From: DATJOJ01 sp035507035
GTDB lineage: Bacteria > Acidobacteriota > Terriglobia > Terriglobales > Acidobacteriaceae
Direction: 5' to 3'
Length of the DNA: 64,000 bases
Assembly: GCA_035507035.1 (NCBI GenBank)
Contig: DATJOJ010000068.1
Coordinates: 15,449-79,448, forward strand
This document shows positions 1-8,698 of this stretch, one piece after another. Both the position numbers and the translations under genes were made by a program. Under the pieces are notes generated by a model, which saw only the letters and a list, made by a program, of their open reading frames with translations, had not been told where the DNA came from and did not search any database. Position 1 is the stretch's first letter, and each line of letters begins with the position of its first letter.

Positions 1-1440
1 GGGAACGCCGGTCCAGCGCGAAACCACGTCCTCGATGTCCTCCCGACCGACAACGCCGGTGGAGGATTCATCGAGGTGATATTTTTCGCGAAGAGCGCGC
101 AGGTTTTCGCGCTCTTTGCGTTCTTCATCCGAGTAGAAGCGCGCTTTCTCGAACTCGTGGTTCGCGATGGCGTTCTCCATACGGTGGACGATGAACTTGA
201 TGCGCTTCTGGACTTCGGTGATCTCTTCCGGCAGCGAAGTCTGGCGCAGTTTTACGCGCGCGCCGGCTTCGTCGACCAGATCGATGGCCTTGTCCGGCAG
301 GAAGCGGTCGGGAATGTAGCGGTTCGAGTGCGATACGGCAAAGTTGATCGCGTCGTCGGTGTAAGTGACCGCGTGAAACTTTTCGTAACGGTCTTTAATC
401 CCGAACAAAATCTTGGTCGCGTCACCTTCGTTCGGCGGCGGAACTTTAACGGCCTGGAAACGGCGCTCCAACGAACGATCTTTTTCGATCGACTTGCGAT
501 ATTCGCCAGGAGTGGTTGCTCCGATGCACTGAATTTCGCCGCGGGAAAGGGCTGGCTTCAAGATGTTGGCCGCGTCGAGTGAACCTTCGGCCGAACCAGC
601 GCCAACCAGCGTGTGCAGCTCATCGATGAAGATGATGGAATTCTGCGACTCCATCAATTCCTTCATGATGGTCTTGAGCCGCTCTTCGAACTGGCCGCGA
701 TATTTGGTGCCGGCAACAATCAACGAAAGATCGAGAGCAAGAATGCGCTTGTCAGCTAAGAACGACGGCACTTCGCCGTCAGCAATACGCTGCGCCAAAC
801 CTTCGACGATGGCGGTTTTGCCCACGCCCGGCTCACCGATCAGCACCGGGTTGTTTTTGGTGCGGCGGCAAAGAATCTGAATGACGCGCTCGAGTTCGCC
901 TTCGCGGCCGACCAGCGGATCAAGCTGCGAATCCATCGCGGCCTGGGTCAGATCACGGGAGAACTCACTCAATAAAGAAGACTCGCGCTGGCGTTGCGGC
1001 TGAGCTTTCTCCTGGCTGGTGCGAGCCAACTCCTCGCGAATCGAGGAAAGCCGCAGGCCGCGCTCGTGCAAAATCTCAGCGGCGAAGCACTTCTCTTCTC
1101 TTAGTAAACCCAAAAGCAAGTGCTCGGTGCCGATGTGCTTGTGCGAGAGCCGCTCCGCCTCTTCCGCGGCATAGGCGAGCACCCGCTTGCACTCATTGCT
1201 CAGAGGGAGATCGACCGAGGTCGAAACCTTCTCGCGAATGGTGGTGTGACCCTCGATCTGCTTCCGGATCGACTCCACCGAAGCGTGGGAGCGCAAAAAG
1301 CGGTTGGTCAGGGCCTTATCTTCGCGCAAAAGTCCCAGCAACAGATGTTCTGTTTCAATGTAAGGAGAACCAAATTGGCTGGCTTCGTAGCGCGCAAAAA
1401 AGATCACGCGCCTGGCTTTCTCCGTGTAACGCTCAAACAT
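1..1440 (-). CDS. clpC: ATP-dependent Clp protease ATP-binding subunit ClpC (partial, C-terminus beyond window)
   Basis: The 480 visible codons give the N-terminal part of a ClpC-type AAA+ unfoldase, which feeds substrates to the ClpP peptidase in the cytoplasm. The start ATG at 1440 opens with MFERYTEKARRVIFFARYEA, the usual ClpC beginning, followed by the two-part Clp_N domain. A Walker A motif (GEPGVGKT) lies near residue 202 and a Walker B (IIFIDELH) near residue 270. Further on come the IGATTPGEYRK sensor region and a UVR-like middle segment, which separates ClpC from ClpA. The purine-rich run complementary to the C tract at 1448-1456 can serve as ribosome binding site. The second AAA module is outside the window. 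No CIRCE or CtsR-type operator was recognised in the 231 bases upstream. Confidence 0.95.
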   Translation of the reverse strand, partial: MFERYTEKARRVIFFARYEASQFGSPYIETEHLLLGLLREDKALTNRFLRSHASVESIRKQIEGHTTIREKVSTSVDLPLSNECKRVLAYAAEEAERLSHKHIGTEHLLLGLLREEKCFAAEILHERGLRLSSIREELARTSQEKAQPQRQRESSLLSEFSRDLTQAAMDSQLDPLVGREGELERVIQILCRRTKNNPVLIGEPGVGKTAIVEGLAQRIADGEVPSFLADKRILALDLSLIVAGTKYRGQFEERLKTIMKELMESQNSIIFIDELHTLVGAGSAEGSLDAANILKPALSRGEIQCIGATTPGEYRKSIEKDRSLERRFQAVKVPPPNEGDATKILFGIKDRYEKFHAVTYTDDAINFAVSHSNRYIPDRFLPDKAIDLVDEAGARVKLRQTSLPEEITEVQKRIKFIVHRMENAIANHEFEKARFYSDEERKERENLRALREKYHLDESSTGVVGREDIEDVVSRWTGVP

Positions 1441-1671
1441 ATAGCCCTACCCCCCTGGAGCTCGCGAAGAGAATGGATTCAGTACTCGATCTCTTGGAAC
1501 TCTGGCCCATGTTGCCGATGCAATCAGTCTGCCAGAACTCATACTGGTTTGATGCAGAGTTCGTTCCCATGCAAACCGACTGACCGCAAGACATTGCAAC
1601 TTCGTGCATACCGTGTTGCACTTCAACTTATCATTCCGGCTCTCTCTCTCCAAGTCAATGAGCACGACGTG

Positions 1672-2382
1672 CTATACCGGAAGTACCTCCGGTGCTACCT
1701 CTTCGACCCGTCCGTTCTGCAACCGTAACACGCGATCGCAGCGGCGGGCAAAACCCAAGTTGTGTGTGGCAATCAACGAAGTTAACTGGCGCTCCCGATG
1801 CAGCCGGGAAATCAAATCGAAAACTGCGTCGGCAGTGCGGCCATCGAGATCGCCGGTCGGCTCATCCGCCAATAAAAGCTTCGGCTTGGTGATCAAAGCC
1901 CTGGCTAAGGCCACTCGCTGTTGCTCGCCGCCAGAAAGTTCTCCCGAGCGGTGATGAGCGCGTTGCGCCAAGCCTACTTCTTTCAGCCACTGGAAAGCCT
2001 CGGCTCGCGCCTCGGGCTGAGCATCGCCTCGCAGCAGGAGCGGCATGGCCACGTTCTCGACTGCCGTAAACTCCGGCAGGAGGTAGTGAAACTGCCAGAC
2101 AAAACCAATCTCGCGATTGCGGAAGTCCGCCGCTTGATCCTCGGAAAGCGAAGTCAGCCGCAGATTGGCGCAGTATACGTCACCTTGCGATGCCCGATCA
2201 AGCGCTCCCAAAATGTGCAGCAGCGTACTCTTGCCTGACCCGGATTCGCCCACAATGGCGAGCATTTCACCTTGCGAAACCTGGAACGATAAGTTGTCAA
2301 AGAGCACCAAATCCGACTCGCCGGACCGGAAAGCCTTTCGCAGGCCTTCAACCCGCAACATAGTCTGCAATATTTGATGCAA
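1672..2382 (-). CDS. lolD: ABC transporter ATP-binding protein, LolD-type (lipoprotein release)
   Basis: A complete ABC ATPase of 236 residues: Walker A (GESGSGKST), signature LSGGEQQRVALARAL, Walker B with LLLADEPTGDLD, and an H-loop (IATHN). The size and the DEPTGDLD form match the LolD/MacB group, which powers release of lipoproteins from the inner membrane. The neighbouring permease upstream on the same strand (ending at 2590) is its obvious partner, although 207 bases separate them. The chosen TTG start at 2382 has a GGGGAG ribosome binding site 8 bases away. The internal ATG at 2361 has none, so it is less likely. A macrolide-exporter or FtsE-like role is the alternative. Confidence 0.88.
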   Translation of the reverse strand: MHQILQTMLRVEGLRKAFRSGESDLVLFDNLSFQVSQGEMLAIVGESGSGKSTLLHILGALDRASQGDVYCANLRLTSLSEDQAADFRNREIGFVWQFHYLLPEFTAVENVAMPLLLRGDAQPEARAEAFQWLKEVGLAQRAHHRSGELSGGEQQRVALARALITKPKLLLADEPTGDLDGRTADAVFDLISRLHRERQLTSLIATHNLGFARRCDRVLRLQNGRVEEVAPEVLPV

Positions 2383-2535
2383 TTACAGTGCTCCCCGTCT
2401 CAGGACTTCTCAGGACATCCGGTGGCGAATGACCGCAGATCGCCCTGGATAATTCCATTAAAGCACGAGTCGCACCCGCCCGTTGCCGAGCGTTTCCTTA
2501 GTATCGGTACTTTTCAAACTCTACGCTGGAAATCA

Positions 2536-2561
2536 TCACACTTGATGTGACCTAGGTCACC
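2536..2561. promoter_or_regulatory. CRP/FNR-like palindrome between the permease and lolD
   Basis: Three alternating half sites occur in a row: TCACA (2536), TGTGA (2546) and TCAC (2557). The part 2546-2561 fits the CRP/FNR-family pattern TGTGA-N6-TCAC and contains a perfect 14-base palindrome (GTGACCTAGGTCAC at 2547-2560). It lies about 165 bases upstream of the lolD start, in the gap after the permease. That it binds a regulator is inferred only from symmetry and resemblance. Confidence 0.4.
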
Positions 2562-2589
2562 CAAGCGGCGGCAAGATCGCAAACCGAGG

Positions 2590-3954
2590 TCATTCGTAGC
2601 GTAGGGCTTCAGCTGGCAGAATGCGCGAGGCCGACCAGGAAGGATAGACGGTGGCAATTAAAGAGACGCCGATCGCAACCAGCGCGACCAAAAGCCCATC
2701 GGAGGCCCGCGCCACAAAGGGAACGTAGTCAATGGAATAAACTTCGGGCGCGAGGGCGAGCAGATGATAATGACCGCCAAACCAGGAAAGCACATAACCG
2801 AGCACGAGGCCGATGGCTGTGCCAACCACTCCGATCAGCACCCCCTGGCTGATGAAAATTCGGCGGATTTGCGAGCGCCGGGTGCCCATCGACATGAGCA
2901 CCGCGATGTCACGAGTCTTTTCCATGACCATCATGGTGAGCGAGATGAGAATGTTGAGCGCGGCCACGAAGACGATCAGTCCGATGGTGATGAAAGTTAC
3001 CAGCCGCTCCAGGCGAAGCGCGCGAAAGATGGCCTTATTCTGCTCCATCCAGTTGGTAGCCATAAAACCTTTGCCGGCGGCTTGCTCAAGCTCATTCGCG
3101 ACCCGGCCAGCCTGGTAAATGTCGTCGACTTTGAATTCAAGAACCGAAATCTCGTCGCCTAGACCGAATAATCGCTGGGCATCGCTCAGACGGGTGAACG
3201 CCCAGGAAAAATCGTAATCGTAAAATCCCGAATTGAAAATTCCTACCACGCGAAAACGATCGTACTTGGGAACCAGTCCGAAGGGCGTAAGTTCGCCTTG
3301 CGGACTGGTTACGAGAACTACCGAGCCGACCGTGGCTCCCAGATCGTCGGCCATGTCTTTGCCGAGAATGATCGGAGGCATGGCGGCGAGTCGGGCTTCC
3401 ACGTCGGAAAAAAGGTCAGGGGATTGTGTGGGGCGGACACTCTTCTCCGCCAGTTCTTGCGACTGCCTGGTGCGCAACCCGTCGCCCGCGGATGTCGACG
3501 TAGCCGCGGGCGTCCCGCCCGTGCCGGGTTCTTCCAGCGAATTGACTGATCCAGCTGTCACCGTCTTTAACAGATCACTGACTTGGCGTTCATCCGCGGG
3601 AATAATTCCTTTCAACACCGCGCCGCGGGCTCGCGGACCACGCGAGATTAAAACTTGCTCATAGATCGCTGGAGCGGCGGCCATCACATGCGGCTCTTTC
3701 GCGAGCCGTGCCATAAGCGGCTGCCAATCTCGAATTCCATCGCTTTGAATGCGCAGCAGGTTGACATGCGAGGTTGAACCCAGCAGCCGGTCTTGCAGGT
3801 CTTGCCGGAAGCCGTTATTGATTGCGAGCGCAATCACTAAGGATGCGACGCCGGCGGCGACTCCGGCGATCGAGATGCCGGTGATGATGCCGATGAAGGC
3901 TTGTCTTCTCTTGGCGCGGAGATATCGAGAGGCAATGAAGAGTTCAAAGCGCAT
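2590..3954 (-). CDS. ABC transporter permease of the LolC/LolE (FtsX/MacB) family
   Basis: A 454-residue inner-membrane protein starting MRFELFIASRYLRAKRRQ, the typical LolC/E opening. It has an N-terminal membrane segment, a large periplasmic MacB-core domain and a C-terminal FtsX domain with three hydrophobic segments. With the LolD-type ATPase encoded next on the strand it would extract outer-membrane lipoproteins and pass them to LolA. Only one permease gene is present, so it may act as a homodimer as LolF-type proteins do. About 45 residues (roughly 139-187) rich in Gly, Thr, Ser and Ala interrupt the periplasmic domain and are encoded by palindromic repeat DNA (3402-3535). No Shine-Dalgarno is seen before the ATG at 3954, and a longer form starting at 3993 would translate a dispersed repeat. 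Confidence 0.88.
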   Translation of the reverse strand: MRFELFIASRYLRAKRRQAFIGIITGISIAGVAAGVASLVIALAINNGFRQDLQDRLLGSTSHVNLLRIQSDGIRDWQPLMARLAKEPHVMAAAPAIYEQVLISRGPRARGAVLKGIIPADERQVSDLLKTVTAGSVNSLEEPGTGGTPAATSTSAGDGLRTRQSQELAEKSVRPTQSPDLFSDVEARLAAMPPIILGKDMADDLGATVGSVVLVTSPQGELTPFGLVPKYDRFRVVGIFNSGFYDYDFSWAFTRLSDAQRLFGLGDEISVLEFKVDDIYQAGRVANELEQAAGKGFMATNWMEQNKAIFRALRLERLVTFITIGLIVFVAALNILISLTMMVMEKTRDIAVLMSMGTRRSQIRRIFISQGVLIGVVGTAIGLVLGYVLSWFGGHYHLLALAPEVYSIDYVPFVARASDGLLVALVAIGVSLIATVYPSWSASRILPAEALRYE

Positions 3955-3956
3955 GC

Positions 3957-3983
3957 GTTGGTCGTTCGTCCTTCGTCGTTGGC
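3957..3983. repeat. Dispersed repeat of the CGTTGGTCGTTCGTCC type
   Basis: Reiterated GTTGG, TCGTT and CGTCC words fill the leader just upstream of the permease ATG. The same words in a longer array occur at 58129-58200, so this is a dispersed family and not local noise. Confidence 0.6.
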
Positions 3984-4041
3984 AAAGCCGCAACTACGAT
4001 GAATTATACGGCGCAGCTACTGCAGAGTTTTCGCTGGATCC

Positions 4042-4416
4042 TTATTTGCAAATCAGCGTGGCCGGGGGATAGGAACGCCCGCGAATTCGGCCTGAGTTAC
4101 TGATCGTGACCGGCTGAGGAGTTTCGCGTAGGCAAACTGCGAGGCCGGCGGTGGAAGGATTGTTGCTGATTGTGGTGTTCTCCGAATCGGAAGTTGTCCA
4201 AACGCCGCGCGAGTCAGGAATCATCGGACAGTTCCCTTCCACCGACGAGGAAAGCAAAAACTGCACCTGGTTTCCGGGTGCGGGAGCGCTATGATCCGCG
4301 GTCGCATTGGTTGGCGTGATGGCCATCGTGATTTTACAGGCCTCGTTCGCGGCGCAGGGAATCACGAAGAATCCGACGAGAACGAGTTGCAACGTCCAAC
4401 CAAGTTTGCATCGCAT
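4042..4416 (-). CDS. Small secreted protein, Ig-like fragment (unknown function)
   Basis: 124 residues with a clear signal peptide (hydrophobic core LQLVLVGFFVIPCA, cleavage near CAANEA). The mature part carries repeated Thr/Ser/Asn, including TTSDSENTTISNN, a wording common in bacterial Ig-like (BIG2-like) domains. Four cysteines in the mature part could form disulfides. The ATG at 4416 was chosen. A GTG 18 bases upstream (4434) is possible and would not change the signal peptide. The gene follows the DUF885 gene on the same strand with a short gap. No enzymatic motif is seen. Confidence 0.6.
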   Translation of the reverse strand: MRCKLGWTLQLVLVGFFVIPCAANEACKITMAITPTNATADHSAPAPGNQVQFLLSSSVEGNCPMIPDSRGVWTTSDSENTTISNNPSTAGLAVCLRETPQPVTISNSGRIRGRSYPPATLICK

Positions 4417-4446
4417 AGCAAGCTTAGAATACACCTACAGCTTCTC

Positions 4447-6198
4447 TCACTTCCCCTTCTGTTCCGCGATCCACTTGTCCGTTCTTGCTTCCAGCAGATC
4501 GAGCGGCAACGTTCCGCCGTCGATCATCTCGTCGTGGAAGGTACGGATGTCGAACTTTGGACCGAGTTCGCTCTTTGCGCGCTCGCGAAGCTCGCGAATC
4601 TTCAATTGACCGAGCTTGTAGCCTAACGCTTGCGCCGGCCAGGCGATGTAACGATCGGTTTCTGACTGGATAGTCGGCTCATCCACCGCGCCAGACTTGC
4701 GCATGAACTCGACAACTTGATCGCGGCTCCAACCCTTCGAGTGAATTCCTGTATCCACCACCAACCGGACTGCGCGAAACAGTTCCGACGACAGCCGACC
4801 ATAGTCGGAAACGGGGTCATTATAAAATCCGACTTCCTTCCCCAGTCCCTCGGCGTAGAGCGCCCAGCCTTCGGTGTAAGCAGTAAATCCGAGGCCATGC
4901 TGACGAAACTTCGGCAAGCCAGTCAACTGCTGCTGCACCGAAAGTTGCATGTGGTGTCCGGGAACGCCTTCGTGGTAAGCAATGGCTTCATCATCAATCA
5001 GCGAGCGCTCGGCAAAATTGGACGTGGCCACGACCACGCGTCCCGGACGCTTTCCATCCGGCGTACCGGTGACATAATGCGTGGCTGCGGCAGCCTGGAA
5101 GCTGGGAATGGCCTCAACCGTCACGGGCGACTTCGGCAGCAAAGTGAAGAGTTCCGGCAGCTTCGGCTGCATTTGATCGATGTAATGCCGGAAATCGTCG
5201 AGAATCTGATCGGCCGACTTGGGGATATATTTGGGATTGGTTTTGAGAGAGGCTCGGAACGAAGCCAGATCCGGGAAGCCTTCCTTCTTAGCAATCGCCA
5301 GCATCTCGCCTTCAATGCGGTCCATCTCGCGCAGACCAATTTGATGAATTTGATCCGCGGTCAGGCGGGTTGTGGTTCGTGCGGAGATGTTGTTCTGATA
5401 GCGTTTTTCGCCGTCCGGCAACGAGGTAACAGCCAGCGCAGTTCGGCCCTGGGGCGCATAGTCATCCTTGATGAACGCCGCGAAGGTTTTGTAAGCGGGA
5501 ATGACGTCTGTGTGGATGGCGTTGGTGATCTGCTGCGTCAAGCGCTTCTGATCTTCGGCGGAAATGCTCGCAGGATATTTGGTGGTTGGCCTGAGAAAAG
5601 GATCGGAGTCGATGATGCCTTGGCATTGTCCCGGAATTTTTTCGATCAGAAAGCGCACAGGCATGAGCTTGTCGTTCATGCCCGCCCGCAAAACCTCCGT
5701 AGTTTGATTAAGAGCGCGAGGAATCTGATGCAGCCGTGAAATGTAATCATCGTACTGCTTGACTGTATCGAAAGGCACGGAGAGCGGGAGGTCGGCGAGA
5801 CTGGTGTGGATGCCGTTCTGTTGATTGACCGGCATCTCGTACTCTTTGAGATCGAAGTCAGTGATGCGCTGTTTTAGGATGCGCACCATCAGATCGTGCG
5901 AGAGTTGATCCTGATCCGAAAAGCCATCGGTCGGAATGGCCTCGATCTGCGACAAAAACGCTTCGTCGGTCTTATGGCGCGAGTAAATTGCCGCCAGCGA
6001 ATAGTCCGCGAGTTTGTCGTTATAGCGATAGTCGCCGTACGCAGTGGCGCGCTCGGGAAAGTTACGTAGATCGGTTTCGTATTGCTCGTCAAACAACTTG
6101 TTTTGAGCTGCGAGGCGATCGGCAAGCGGCGCAACCGCCTGAGCGAAGAGTGGGAGAGATAAGAGCAAGAACGCGAACAAGATTCTGTGGCAGGACAT
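4447..6198 (-). CDS. DUF885 family secreted protein (putative metallopeptidase-like)
   Basis: 583 residues with a Sec signal peptide (FAFLLLSLPLFAQA). The family hallmark HEGVPGHHMQ is at residues 409-418 and a downstream EGWALYAE at 443-450. Together these form an HExxxH...E arrangement resembling zinc peptidases. DUF885 proteins are full-length at about 550-600 residues, so this copy looks intact. The likely place of action is periplasm or cell exterior. Substrate is not known; peptidase activity is inferred from the metal-site-like motif. Confidence 0.85.
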   Translation of the reverse strand: MSCHRILFAFLLLSLPLFAQAVAPLADRLAAQNKLFDEQYETDLRNFPERATAYGDYRYNDKLADYSLAAIYSRHKTDEAFLSQIEAIPTDGFSDQDQLSHDLMVRILKQRITDFDLKEYEMPVNQQNGIHTSLADLPLSVPFDTVKQYDDYISRLHQIPRALNQTTEVLRAGMNDKLMPVRFLIEKIPGQCQGIIDSDPFLRPTTKYPASISAEDQKRLTQQITNAIHTDVIPAYKTFAAFIKDDYAPQGRTALAVTSLPDGEKRYQNNISARTTTRLTADQIHQIGLREMDRIEGEMLAIAKKEGFPDLASFRASLKTNPKYIPKSADQILDDFRHYIDQMQPKLPELFTLLPKSPVTVEAIPSFQAAAATHYVTGTPDGKRPGRVVVATSNFAERSLIDDEAIAYHEGVPGHHMQLSVQQQLTGLPKFRQHGLGFTAYTEGWALYAEGLGKEVGFYNDPVSDYGRLSSELFRAVRLVVDTGIHSKGWSRDQVVEFMRKSGAVDEPTIQSETDRYIAWPAQALGYKLGQLKIRELRERAKSELGPKFDIRTFHDEMIDGGTLPLDLLEARTDKWIAEQKGK

Positions 6199-6275
6199 AA
6201 GCTAAGCAGCGTATCAGAACGATAACACCGACGTGAAAGGAAAATTAACTCAGGCCGCTTGCTTCGAAGAAGAAG

Positions 6276-6800
6276 TCAGGCGGCGTCTTCTCTGGACTGT
6301 TTGCTTTCGCGACCTAGATTTTCGGTCGCAGCGGCTTGCCGATCGTCAGGATTGTCCGCGGCGGACTGGCTGGTTGTGGAATTATCTTTCGCCTTGGCCG
6401 GCGTTGCTCGCTCTTCTTTACGACAGTCTGGCTGCGTTTGCGACGCGGCCTTGTTCTCAGGTTTGGGCGCTTGGGTTTCCTGCTTCTCGCTGCCTTCCTG
6501 AGGCAGCCCTTCGACTTTCTGTGGCTCGGCAGCCTGCTTTTGATTTGAACCAGCGGACGAATCCTCGGCGATTTTCACAGCGGATGAAATCAGATGCTCC
6601 AAACGAATGCGTACGGCGCGCCAGCGAACGCTGCTGCCGTTGGCAGCCTGCTCAAGATATGGAGCAAGTTCCTCGTCGGTTGCCATCCCCTTCGCTTTCA
6701 GAAATTGGAGAATGGCCGCGGACTGAGTTTCTAAGGCTTCAAATGCGGGAAACAGGTCATCGGCGATCTCTTGCACGATCTTGTCTAGGGAGTCAGCCAT
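6276..6800 (-). CDS. Hypothetical protein with acidic/Gln-rich C-terminal tail
   Basis: 174 residues. The first 90 residues form a predicted helical domain (MADSLDKIVQEIADDLFPAF...). The rest is a low-complexity Gln/Glu/Lys/Ala tail that is probably disordered. The start at 6800 is supported by an AGGAG ribosome binding site. A longer reading to 6854 lacks support. No signal peptide, membrane segment or known motif was recognised. It is separated on both sides by short gaps from unrelated genes. Confidence 0.6.
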   Translation of the reverse strand: MADSLDKIVQEIADDLFPAFEALETQSAAILQFLKAKGMATDEELAPYLEQAANGSSVRWRAVRIRLEHLISSAVKIAEDSSAGSNQKQAAEPQKVEGLPQEGSEKQETQAPKPENKAASQTQPDCRKEERATPAKAKDNSTTSQSAADNPDDRQAAATENLGRESKQSREDAA

Positions 6801-6944
6801 CCAGGTCTCCTGATCATTCGATACTGAGATGCAGAAACCTTCGGTGACTGCCACCGGCTAATCGGTTTAGATCATTATTGGAATCAGGCTCCCACTTCTC
6901 GCGCAACCCGGCACGAGAAATGGGAAACCCGTTTTAGTGGACGC

Positions 6945-7847
6945 TTAGGCTGCCGCCTTCTGCTGCTGATAGGCGGGAAGAAACTCCTCCTTCACGAACG
7001 TCTCGTAAGAGGTCGGAGTTGTGTTCTGCGTCGACCGCGGCTCGAGCGCTTTCATGTGTCCGGAATTCATGGCCCCGGCCATCTCAAGGATCAACCCGGC
7101 CAGGTTGGCAGACATTCCCATCTGCACTAACGCACCGCGAAGTTGATCGTCCGGCGGCTGAACGTAGCCCAGCGAAGGATTGCCAATCGCTTTTCCGATA
7201 ATGGATGCTACTTCGACGTAGGTGATGTCGCGCTGTCCCAACAACTCCTTGGTCTGCTTGCCGTGGAACTCGCTGCGAAGCAGTGCATTGGCCGCTGCCT
7301 CTCCAATGTCATGGCTGGCGATCATGGGAAGTTTGAGGTTCGGATGAATCGGCCCCGCGACCATCCCCAGGGTGCGGATCACGCCGACCTGAGGCAACGT
7401 GTTCTCCATAAAATAGCCGGCACGAAGATGCAGCGCATTCAGGCCCTCGATGCGGTTGAGCTTCTGCTCCAGATTGTAAAGTCCGACGACCGGTCCTGTG
7501 CCGCTAGGCTTATCGGCGCCAACGCTGCTCAGCGTGACAACTTTCTCGACGCCTGCATTTTGAATGGCAGTGGCGATGGCGTCGCTCACCTGATCTTGAA
7601 ATGCGCGAAAGTCACTGCTGGTGACATTCGGAGGAATCAGCACGTAAGCGGCATCGGCGCCTTTGAAAGCTTTGGTCAGGCCGATCGCATCCGTGGCCTC
7701 GGCGCCAAAGAATTCCGCGCCTTCCGCAACAAGAGATTTCAAGTGATCTGCGTTTCTGCCGACCACACGCACCGGTTGTTTTGCAGCCCGAAGTTTCTGA
7801 GCCACCACCCCACCGGTGTGGCCACTTGCTCCAAGAACGACGAACAT
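6945..7847 (-). CDS. NAD(P)-binding NmrA/SDR-like oxidoreductase
   Basis: 300 residues of an atypical short-chain dehydrogenase fold. The Rossmann motif GASGHTGG is at residues 6-13, followed by VRVVGRNADHLKSL, which binds the adenosine side of NAD(P). The family includes NmrA-like sensors and quinone reductase QorB/YtfG. The start at 7847 has a perfect GGAGG 5 bases away (complement of TCCTCC at 7852-7857). The upstream extension to 7877 is therefore dropped. The catalytic Tyr-x3-Lys of classical SDRs is not evident, as usual in this subgroup. Substrate unknown. Confidence 0.82.
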   Translation of the reverse strand: MFVVLGASGHTGGVVAQKLRAAKQPVRVVGRNADHLKSLVAEGAEFFGAEATDAIGLTKAFKGADAAYVLIPPNVTSSDFRAFQDQVSDAIATAIQNAGVEKVVTLSSVGADKPSGTGPVVGLYNLEQKLNRIEGLNALHLRAGYFMENTLPQVGVIRTLGMVAGPIHPNLKLPMIASHDIGEAAANALLRSEFHGKQTKELLGQRDITYVEVASIIGKAIGNPSLGYVQPPDDQLRGALVQMGMSANLAGLILEMAGAMNSGHMKALEPRSTQNTTPTSYETFVKEEFLPAYQQQKAAA

Positions 7848-8042
7848 AAATCCTCCAATCAAAAGTTTCGATGCCACGGCCGACGCATGCGCTTCAGAAA
7901 ACTGTCGGAGAGAAAAACAATTTCCGACTACTCGCGGAAGGAGATGCGAATTTTGAATCCGGCGACAAACAGCAGGTCCCTCGATTGCACAAGACCTTCC
8001 GCGCCGCGGAAGATCTTGTTTCGCTCGGGATGACAGTGCAGC

Positions 8043-8606
8043 TTACCGGTACGGCGCAGCGGGTGCTGGAGGCGAAACCGAACTGGTATTTTGCGCTTGC
8101 GATTCCGCGGTCAGTCCCTGTTTCACGGTGTCGGGTAATTTGTCGGCGTTGGCAAGCAGAAGACTGACTTGCCACATCTGCGTTTCGGAGAGAGATTGGC
8201 GGAAGCCGGGCATGCCGGTCAGTCGAATTCCGTTGGCGACCTTCCAGTAGGTTTCTCCGGGTTCGTCGTCGGTCACACCTGTGCCCTGCAGCAGCCTCGG
8301 AGGTTTAGGGAACATGCCCTTAGCAATCGCGGTCTGAGTGCCGGTAGCGTAGCCGTGGCAAACGCCGCAGTGCTCGCGATAAACCTGGGCGCCAGCTTCG
8401 TAACTGGCCTGATCCGGCTGGATGGGCGCGTTCTTGGGCGCCTCCTTTTCGATGTGGGCCTCTAACGCGCGATGCGCCAGCATCTTTTCAAAAGCCATGG
8501 GTCGCGAGGCGGTACTCACGGGAGCCATCCCCGACAAGAAATAGAAAAAAAGTCCAAGTGGAACCAAAAAGAATCCGACGATCAAACCTGCGAGGAATCG
8601 GCGCAC
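8043..8606 (-). CDS. c-type cytochrome (monohaem)
   Basis: 187 residues with an N-terminal membrane anchor (FLAGLIVGFFLVPLGLFFYFL) and one haem-binding CGVCH near residue 80. An axial-ligand methionine is likely in GMPGFRQSLS. It would sit in the periplasm tethered to the inner membrane and carry electrons. The GTG start at 8606 is backed by an AAGGAG ribosome binding site. The C-terminal tail is Pro/Ala/Ser-rich. The next upstream gene on the strand is a histidine kinase 92 bases away. No terminal oxidase genes are near, so the partner cannot be named. Confidence 0.85.
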   Translation of the reverse strand: MRRFLAGLIVGFFLVPLGLFFYFLSGMAPVSTASRPMAFEKMLAHRALEAHIEKEAPKNAPIQPDQASYEAGAQVYREHCGVCHGYATGTQTAIAKGMFPKPPRLLQGTGVTDDEPGETYWKVANGIRLTGMPGFRQSLSETQMWQVSLLLANADKLPDTVKQGLTAESQAQNTSSVSPPAPAAPYR

Positions 8607-8698
8607 TTTATCTCCTTTTTTCGAGAGTAACAGATCGACTGAAAATCAGGCGAACGCTGGAAGGATTACTCGCTTCACGATCGTATTGCAGGGAAACG

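Noticed and set aside
7894..8175. Minus-strand reading frame of 93 codons downstream of cytochrome c
   Set aside because: Overlaps the cytochrome gene in another frame and includes repeat-like DNA; no ribosome binding site.
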